Of a DNA stretch of 32,617 nucleotides, positions 26,587-32,617 are shown piece after piece (the stretch's first letter is position 1; every line of letters begins with the position of its first letter). The stretch comes from Bacillota bacterium (lineage in GTDB: Bacteria; Bacillota; Clostridia; RUG12999). Position numbers and translations under genes: made by a program. The notes under the pieces are model-generated. The model made no database searches, had not been told where the DNA came from, and saw only the letters and a program-made list of their open reading frames with translations. Where the stretch lies: the NCBI GenBank assembly GCA_030705675.1, contig JAUZPZ010000006.1, forward strand, positions 1 to 32,617, given 5' to 3'.

Positions 26587-27711
26587 TTAAGTTCTATGGT
26601 TTACAATATTGTTTATTGCATTAAGAGCAATTTTCATTTCTTTTTTGGTATTAAAATATCCCGGAGTAAGACGTACCGTTCCGCTTTTTATGGTTCCGTA
26701 AGCATTATGTGCGGCAGGGGCGCAATGCAAACCGCTACGCACGGCTATATCGTATTTTTCATCAAGAATAAGAGCGATTTCCGATGGGTCAATACTGTCC
26801 GCAGTAAAGCTTACAGCTTCTCCATAATCTTTTAAAAGCGGGCACAAAAGGTGCACGCCGTTCATATTCCCAAGTCCCTCTCTTAAAATTGAGGTCAGTT
26901 CGTATTCTTTTTCCATAATGTTTTGCTGACCTTCGGAATTTATAAAAGCTATTCCTTTTGAAAGACCTGCTATCCCTACAAGATTAATCGTTCCGCTTTC
27001 ATAATAATCGGGCATTGTTGTAGGCTGAATCATACTTTCCGAATCACTGCCGGTCCCTCCGAAACAAAGAGCCTGCGGCAATATATTATGCAAATACATT
27101 CCGCCTGTTCCCTGTGGTCCAAGCAACCCTTTGTGACCCGGAAAAGCTACCGACGCTTTAAGCTTTTTTACATTTACTTCAAAATGTCCCATAGATTGTG
27201 AACAATCTATAAGTAGCGGTATTCCCGCTTCGGCACAAATATTTCCTGCTTTGTACACATCATTTATTGCGCCGCTTACATTGGAAACATGATTTATTAT
27301 AACAAACTTTGTGCCATTTAACATATTTTTAAGCGCGTCCATATCGGAAGTGCCATCTTCATTAAGCGGTAAAACAGATATTTCAGCGTTGCTTGCGTAA
27401 AGAGGACGCATTACTGAATTATGTTCAAGCGGAGATACAATTACTTTATCACCGTCTTTTACCATACCGCGGATCATAATATTAAGCCCTTCCGTAGCAT
27501 TTTTTGTAAAAACTATGCTTTCCGGGTTATCCGCGTTTATAAAATCCGCAAGAGCAATCCGGCATTCCAAAGCAATTTCCATTGCCTCACGGGCCTTTTT
27601 ATGTGCAGAACGTCCCGCGCTTGCACCGCAATATCTTATATAATAATTTACACCATCATAAACTGCCGGCGGTTTTGGAAATGAAGTCGCTCCGTTGTCA
27701 AGGTAAATCAT
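26587..27711 (-). CDS. Cysteine desulfurase-like class V aminotransferase
   Basis: 'MIYLDNGATSFPKPPAVYDG', 'FTKNATEGLN', 'LLIDCSQSMGHFEVNVKKLKASVAFPGHKGLLGPQGTGGMYL', 'VRSGLHCAPAAHNAYGT'. Confidence 0.93.
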   Translation of the reverse strand: MIYLDNGATSFPKPPAVYDGVNYYIRYCGASAGRSAHKKAREAMEIALECRIALADFINADNPESIVFTKNATEGLNIMIRGMVKDGDKVIVSPLEHNSVMRPLYASNAEISVLPLNEDGTSDMDALKNMLNGTKFVIINHVSNVSGAINDVYKAGNICAEAGIPLLIDCSQSMGHFEVNVKKLKASVAFPGHKGLLGPQGTGGMYLHNILPQALCFGGTGSDSESMIQPTTMPDYYESGTINLVGIAGLSKGIAFINSEGQQNIMEKEYELTSILREGLGNMNGVHLLCPLLKDYGEAVSFTADSIDPSEIALILDEKYDIAVRSGLHCAPAAHNAYGTIKSGTVRLTPGYFNTKKEMKIALNAINNIVNHRT

Positions 27712-27983
27712 ACTTGTGCCCCCCCGAACAGCTTTTTATAGCGTATTTCCCCTTCTTGTTGTGTATCAAGATATATACCGCGCGTACGCAGACCTGTTAA
27801 TGTTAATATTTTTCTTACCGCCTCAAGTGCGTTTTCTGTGGTTTTCACACTGTAATTGCAGCCACCCGTAATCAGTTTTGTCGGAGTCTGTATTACTTTT
27901 GCGACAAACCCTTCTTTTGTAAGTCCTTCTTTGAGGCGAACCGCACTTGTAGATGAAGAAAACAATATAATAATGCTTTTCAT
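27708..27983 (-). CDS. DUF3343-like small protein, putative Se/S carrier-like
   Basis: 91 aa 'IIILFSSSTSAVRLKEGLTKEGFVAKVIQTPTKLITGGCNYSVKT'; 4-nt overlap with the desulfurase-like gene. Confidence 0.82.
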   Translation of the reverse strand: MKSIIILFSSSTSAVRLKEGLTKEGFVAKVIQTPTKLITGGCNYSVKTTENALEAVRKILTLTGLRTRGIYLDTQQEGEIRYKKLFGGAQV

Positions 27984-28130
27984 TTTCTTCCTCCCCTTAA
28001 TTTCATTTGAGGGACTAATTTGCCCCTATACATTTTATTCTGAGCAGTCTTTGTCCGTTACCGTTTAACATTTTTAAATACACGAGCATATGATAATTTT
28101 GATTAACATTTGAGAGGAGAATTAAACCCT

Positions 28131-28583
28131 ATGGAACTTTCTACAATGCAGACACTGAGGACATACATAGACGGGGAACTTAAAGGAAATCTTACTTATT
28201 CCCAGCTCGCAAAAATCGCCCCTTTTGCAGAAGACAGAAAAATTTTAATGTCAATGGCGGAAGATGAATTAAAACACGCAAACATGTTTAAAAACATATA
28301 CTTAAAAATGTTTGGAAGAAACTATTCGCCGGATATAACCGTTGAACCCATTTCCGGAGATTATTACAACAATTTGCGTGAAATGGTCATGGATGAAGGC
28401 AATGATTTTCGTACATATGCGCATGAGTATATGAACACGCGGAACGAAATGCTTCGCAACGCTTACGCTACCGCCGCAGTTGATGAAAATGTTCATGCCG
28501 ACAGACTACTTATGCTTCTTTCCAAAGAGGGCGAAAAGCCAAAATCAGAGGAAAATTCAGACGAAAAAGTCCATATGCTGTAA
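28131..28583 (+). CDS. Ferritin-like/rubrerythrin-like diiron protein
   Basis: MELSTMQTLRTYIDGELKGNLTYSQLAKIAPFAEDRKILMSMAEDELKHANMFKNIYLKMFG...; ExxxxH-type helix motifs EDELKHA and DENVHADRL. Confidence 0.75.
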   Translation: MELSTMQTLRTYIDGELKGNLTYSQLAKIAPFAEDRKILMSMAEDELKHANMFKNIYLKMFGRNYSPDITVEPISGDYYNNLREMVMDEGNDFRTYAHEYMNTRNEMLRNAYATAAVDENVHADRLLMLLSKEGEKPKSEENSDEKVHML

Positions 28584-28751
28584 ATATCCCGCCGCAGTTA
28601 AGGAATTGTACATATACTATTAAAACGTTTAAATGAAATAAAATGTTACAGTAATTTTTAAAAATATCTTGAAAATTATAAACGAAGATATACATTATTG
28701 TTTTTTTAACACTTATATTTTAATCGAAATTTCTGAAAATAAAGCCAGATA

Positions 28752-28799
28752 AAATAAAGGAGCACGGTTGCCCCTGAGGGCAGCCGTGCTCCTTTATTT
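28752..28799. terminator. Strong, nearly symmetric terminator hairpin
   Basis: AAATAAAGGAGCACGGTTGCCCCTGAGGGCAGCCGTGCTCCTTTATTT; T-rich on both sides. Confidence 0.85.
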
Positions 28800-28834
28800 C
28801 TCTCAATCGGTCATTTTGGCTGTTTCTATAAAAC

Positions 28835-28930
28835 CTTCTGTTGACCCGCCGCCATCTACCCGCTTTTTATTCTTAATACCTGCACTGCGCCGCCCGTAAG
28901 CCCAATAGGCGGAACCCACAAAAACAGAAG
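28835..28930 (-). ncRNA. Candidate structured non-coding RNA (6S-like architecture possible)
   Basis: GC-rich 96-nt island in AT-rich intergenic DNA; closing stem CTTCTGTT/AACAGAAG, inner CCGCC/GGCGG with an alternative CCGCC partner; minus-strand reading runs into the 28752-28799 terminator. No ORF. Confidence 0.45.
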
Positions 28931-29115
28931 AATATAACTTTTATGTTTGTTTTCATAGCATTTAAAAATTTATTTATTTATAAAATTTCCTCTTTAAATT
29001 TTTTTATTTTATTATTGCAAATATATTATGTCGAGGTGTTTTTGTAATATCTTTCAATTTACATGCATATAATATTAAATACACATATTTTTTAATTTTA
29101 TCGGAGGTTACTGTA

Positions 29116-29262
29116 ATGAATGATAAAAATACAACTATACCCATTAAGAGAAAAAATGATATATATTCATCGGAAAAGTCAGAGGATTTCAGTCATATAA
29201 AAGGAGATGTGGACGATTTTATTTTTTCTTTTCTTGATAACAAAAAACACTCGGAGAAATAA
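29116..29262 (+). CDS. 48-aa small protein, unknown
   Basis: MNDKNTTIPIKRKNDIYSSEKSEDFSHIKGDVDDFIFSFLDNKKHSEK*, RBS CGGAGG 9 nt upstream, terminator just downstream. Below the ORF-track size cutoff. Confidence 0.6.
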   Translation: MNDKNTTIPIKRKNDIYSSEKSEDFSHIKGDVDDFIFSFLDNKKHSEK

Positions 29263-29283
29263 AAGAGTATTTACCTTTAAAAA

Positions 29284-29311
29284 AAGAGAGTCCGCGAAAA
29301 CGGGCTCTCTT
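29284..29311. terminator. Terminator between the convergent small ORF and pfkA
   Basis: AAGAGAGTCCGCGAAAACGGGCTCTCTT with flanking A/T runs. Confidence 0.8.
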
Positions 29312-29326
29312 AAAATTTTTGCGCTT

Positions 29327-30523
29327 TTATCTGTCTCCGAATGAAATACCCAGCGTTCTTGCAAGCTCCATCAATTCGCCATTGACGTCAACAGGTCTGA
29401 AATTGCTGTGCATATCGTTGGAGGGAATAACATCCTCAAGAGGAACAGTAACCAGTTTGCCACCGCGAAGGGCAACCATGTCGGATACTTTTCCGTCATC
29501 CATAAGTGCCTCAACCGCCTTTTTACCATAACGGGCACAAAGAATTCGGTCGTATGCCGTAGGAGTTCCGCCGCGCTGTACGTGTCCAAGAACTGTGCAA
29601 CGTGCTTCAACATCCATAATTGTATCACTTATTGCATATCCATTTTCATCACGATTATTGTTAAGTATATCCTGAACAGCCTCGGCAACCGCGTCGCCCG
29701 CGCCTTTGAACTTAAACCCGTCTGGTGAAAGGTCTGTCTCAACACCTGTTTTTCCGCCTGTAGGCAAAGAAACGCCTTCCGCAACAACAATAAGACCATA
29801 CTGACGCTCACTTTTGAGAGCGGCTTTTGCCTTTGCCGCAACTTTTTCTATATCATAAGCAATTTCAGGAATGAGGATTACATCCGCCGCTGACGCAATA
29901 CCTGTAGTTAAAGCAATATGCCCTGCCTCACGTCCCATAACCTCAAGCACCATTATACGGTGGTGGGCAAGTCCCGTTGTATTTATACATTTAATTGCTT
30001 CAACACAACGGCTTACCGCTGTATCAAAGCCAAAGGTTGTGTCCGTTAAATTAAGGTCGTTATCAATTGTTTTGGGTACGCCTATTACCGGCACTCCCAT
30101 TCTCGCAAAATCACGGCCTGATGTAAGGGTACCGTCCCCTCCTATTATAACAAGTGCGTCTATACCCATTCTGTTAAGATTGTCAACGGCGACCTGCGAA
30201 AGATTATCATAAATCGGTTTGCCGTCGGCGCCTTTTATAATTCCGTTCTTGTCACGGCGCGGATACTTAAACAAGTTATCTTTATTTGAATTATAAAGAA
30301 TTGTACCGCCGCGCGCAATTATATTTCCAACTTCTGCGGCGTCAAGACGGACAATCTGTTTTTCGCCCAGATATAATCCCCGATAGCCATTCTTTATTCC
30401 AACCACTTCAAGTCCGTATTTTGTAACAGCAGTTTTTGCCACTGCCGCAATTACGGCATTAAGTCCCGGGCAGTCACCGCCGCCTGTCATTACGCCTATT
30501 TTTTTTATTTCTTTTTTATTCAT
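29327..30523 (-). CDS. pfkA: 6-phosphofructokinase
   Basis: 'GVMTGGGDCPGLNAVIAAV', 'IIGGDGTLTSG', 'GVPKTIDNDLNLTDTTFGFDTA', 'EVMGREAGHIAL'. Confidence 0.95.
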   Translation of the reverse strand: MNKKEIKKIGVMTGGGDCPGLNAVIAAVAKTAVTKYGLEVVGIKNGYRGLYLGEKQIVRLDAAEVGNIIARGGTILYNSNKDNLFKYPRRDKNGIIKGADGKPIYDNLSQVAVDNLNRMGIDALVIIGGDGTLTSGRDFARMGVPVIGVPKTIDNDLNLTDTTFGFDTAVSRCVEAIKCINTTGLAHHRIMVLEVMGREAGHIALTTGIASAADVILIPEIAYDIEKVAAKAKAALKSERQYGLIVVAEGVSLPTGGKTGVETDLSPDGFKFKGAGDAVAEAVQDILNNNRDENGYAISDTIMDVEARCTVLGHVQRGGTPTAYDRILCARYGKKAVEALMDDGKVSDMVALRGGKLVTVPLEDVIPSNDMHSNFRPVDVNGELMELARTLGISFGDR

Positions 30524-30794
30524 GCTAAATCGCTCCTTTTATTCTGATGAAAGGCAAAATACACCCTGATTATCTTTTTTTCCCTATAATATTCTATACG
30601 GATTTTTAAAATTTTGCAATATTTTTAATGTGTTTTGTCCTAATTTTATAAGTTGTTTGCCTTCAAATGCATTATTTTATAAGCCAAGGAAAACTCAATT
30701 TATATTCTATACAGTTTTTTATATTTTAGTGCAATATTATTGACAAAATCATATAAACCACATCTGTATAAAATTCAGTTAATGCATATTTAAA

Positions 30795-30820
30795 AAAGCA
30801 AGCCGTTTTCGGCTTGCTTT
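30795..30820. terminator. Rho-independent terminator-like hairpin
   Basis: AAAGCAAGCCGTTTTCGGCTTGCTTT. Confidence 0.7.
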
Positions 30821-30971
30821 GCAAAGTAGCAGAATAAAAAAGGTCAATTGAAACCCACCGCACTTTGATGGCATATGACCACGTATAAATATTATTACAA
30901 TGTATAAATATTACACGGAAACCGACTTTAATTTAGCACAAAAAATTTTTAGTTCGTCCTTGTTTATATAT

Positions 30972-31715
30972 TTACTCGCTGTACTCGTCAGCGTTTTCCC
31001 AATTGTGATAAACATTTTGAATATCATCATTATCTTCAAGGCTTTCAAGCAGCTTACTCATCATTTTCATATCTCGCTCATCTGTAAGTTTGATATAGTT
31101 CTGAGGAATCATTGTAACCTCTGCCGTAGCAAGAGTATATCCCTTTGATTCAAGCGCATCCACAATAAGGGTAAAATCCTCGGGGGCAGTAACAATTTCA
31201 TAGCATTCGTCACCAGCCTCAAAGTCCTCCGCTCCCGCGTCAAGAGCGTCCATCATAAGCGTTTCCTCGTCTACGCTTTCATCCTTCTCCACAATTATAT
31301 CGCCCTTTTTGTCAAACATCCAGGACACGCATCCAATTGCGCCAAGGTTGCCGCCGAATTTATCAAAATAATGCTTTATATCGCCGGCTGTACGGTTTTT
31401 ATTATTTGACAATGTCTCGACAATTACGGCAGCGCCTTTTGGACCATAACCTTCATAGGTCATTTCCATATAATCGTCGTTGCCCGCTTCTCCTGCCGCT
31501 TTTTTTATACATCTTTCAATATTGTCATTTGGCATATTGTTGGATTTTGCTTTATAAACTATATCTTTAAGTTTAAAATTAGAAGCCGGATCGGGACCCC
31601 CGTTTTTTACACAAACTGCAATTTCTCTGCCCAGCTTTGTAAAAATTTTGGCTCTTTCGCCATCCGTTTTCTCTTTTTTATGTTTAATGTTTGCCCATTT
31701 ACTATGTCCTGACAT
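30972..31715 (-). CDS. yebC: YebC/PmpR family protein
   Basis: 'MSGHSKWANIKHKKEKTDGERAKIFTKLGREI', 'TYEGYGPKGAAVIVETLSNNKNRT'. Confidence 0.97.
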   Translation of the reverse strand: MSGHSKWANIKHKKEKTDGERAKIFTKLGREIAVCVKNGGPDPASNFKLKDIVYKAKSNNMPNDNIERCIKKAAGEAGNDDYMEMTYEGYGPKGAAVIVETLSNNKNRTAGDIKHYFDKFGGNLGAIGCVSWMFDKKGDIIVEKDESVDEETLMMDALDAGAEDFEAGDECYEIVTAPEDFTLIVDALESKGYTLATAEVTMIPQNYIKLTDERDMKMMSKLLESLEDNDDIQNVYHNWENADEYSE

Positions 31716-31867
31716 AAATGTTCCTCCTATATGAAAATCGATTAAAAATCAGACATCAACATTCATTATACCACATTTTTCCGAAAAAAGTCAAGGACTT
31801 TTCTTACATTTAATCATTTACCGAAAATCCGATGCCAATAATAGTCCCATTTTTATTTGAAAAGTAT

Positions 31868-31896
31868 TGATTTTTGTATATTTTTATGATACAATC
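31868..31896 (+). promoter_or_regulatory. Promoter upstream of the AraC-family gene
   Basis: TTGATT, 17-nt spacer, TACAAT. Confidence 0.55.
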
Positions 31897-31928
31897 AAGA
31901 CAGATATTGATATTTAGAAGGTGAGCTT

Positions 31929-32617
31929 GTGAAAGAATTACACAATGCAACGTATGAAGCCATTCGTGATATTGACGCAAAAGCGCATGTTTCTTTATGT
32001 CATAGCGGATGTTCTCCGCATTTTCATTCCAGTTTTGAAATTCTTTACGTTATTGACGGGGAATTCAACATAATTATAAATGACAAATCAAAAATCCTTC
32101 GCGGCGGCGATGTTGCGGTTTCGCTTGACTGTGATATACACGCTTACACAAAGGGAAAATTAAAAGGTAAATATTATGTGCTTTTTATTCCTCCCACATA
32201 CACTTCAGGGTTTTTAAAGGCTATCGAAAAAAAATCCATAGAATCGCCTTTTATTACGGATAAAACAATTACCGACGAACTTCTTCACTGTATTGAGCAG
32301 ATCCACCAGGATAAAACCAACGAGTTTTTGGTTTCCGGGTATGTCGAAGTAATTTTTGGACTAATACTCAAAAATATACGGTTTTCCGAAGTGTCAGTTT
32401 CAAAAGACGACAAAATTCTGCCCCTGAAAATAATAACATATCTTTCCGAACACTACCTTGAAGATGTAACCCTGCGTAATATTGCCGAAGAGCTTGGTTA
32501 CAACAGTTATTATATTTCAAAATTTTTTAACAGTTATTTTAGATGCAGCTTTACGGATTACATAAATATGTTAAGGCTTAGGCGTTTTATTAATATTCAA
32601 CAGGAGTCGGACAGGAA
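31929..32617 (+). CDS. AraC-family transcriptional regulator, 3' partial
   Basis: GTG start with GAAGGTGAG RBS; cupin-like N-terminus 'PHFHSSFEILYVIDGEFNIIINDKSKILRGGDVAV', HTH 'LKIITYLSEHYLEDVTLRNIAEELGYNSYYISKFFNSYFRCSFTDYINMLRLRR'. Confidence 0.92.
   Translation, partial: MKELHNATYEAIRDIDAKAHVSLCHSGCSPHFHSSFEILYVIDGEFNIIINDKSKILRGGDVAVSLDCDIHAYTKGKLKGKYYVLFIPPTYTSGFLKAIEKKSIESPFITDKTITDELLHCIEQIHQDKTNEFLVSGYVEVIFGLILKNIRFSEVSVSKDDKILPLKIITYLSEHYLEDVTLRNIAEELGYNSYYISKFFNSYFRCSFTDYINMLRLRRFINIQQESDR

Noticed and set aside
1-32617. CRISPR array
   Set aside because: No run of regularly spaced short direct repeats was seen; repeated motifs in 4287-12665 are diverged protein-module repeats.

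Overview
The window looks like a low-GC Firmicutes/Clostridia chromosome segment. It splits into an accessory half (about 1-15,600) and a conserved housekeeping half (about 15,600-32,617). Accessory half, mostly on the minus strand: a partial Rh-type ammonium transporter; a decayed Y1/REP-associated transposase (RAYT) fragment; an 803-aa secreted protein with copper-amine-oxidase-N-like repeats; a 2,792-aa exported SLH protein with a Gly-rich block, MBG/YDG/Ig-like modules and InlB-type repeats; a small 4-Cys protein directly upstream of the giant gene; and an AgrC/LytTR-type two-component pair with no visible AgrB/AgrD. A 119-bp terminator-bearing repeat (115/119 identical by eye) sits about 42 bp after the stop codon of both large secreted-protein genes. 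Housekeeping half: five tRNAs (Val, Asp, Phe, Gly, Cys), hslO, a DJ-1/PfpI gene that seems to begin at a non-canonical AUA, rbgA/ylqF, lepB, rplS, a hexapeptide acyltransferase, a TepA-like protease, aroE-aroK-recG-dCMP deaminase, a 10TM metal exporter-like permease with a palindromic operator-like promoter, a cysteine desulfurase-like/DUF3343 pair, a ferritin-like protein, a candidate structured ncRNA, pfkA, yebC and a partial AraC regulator. Family assignments come from motif recognition only; no database search was run.
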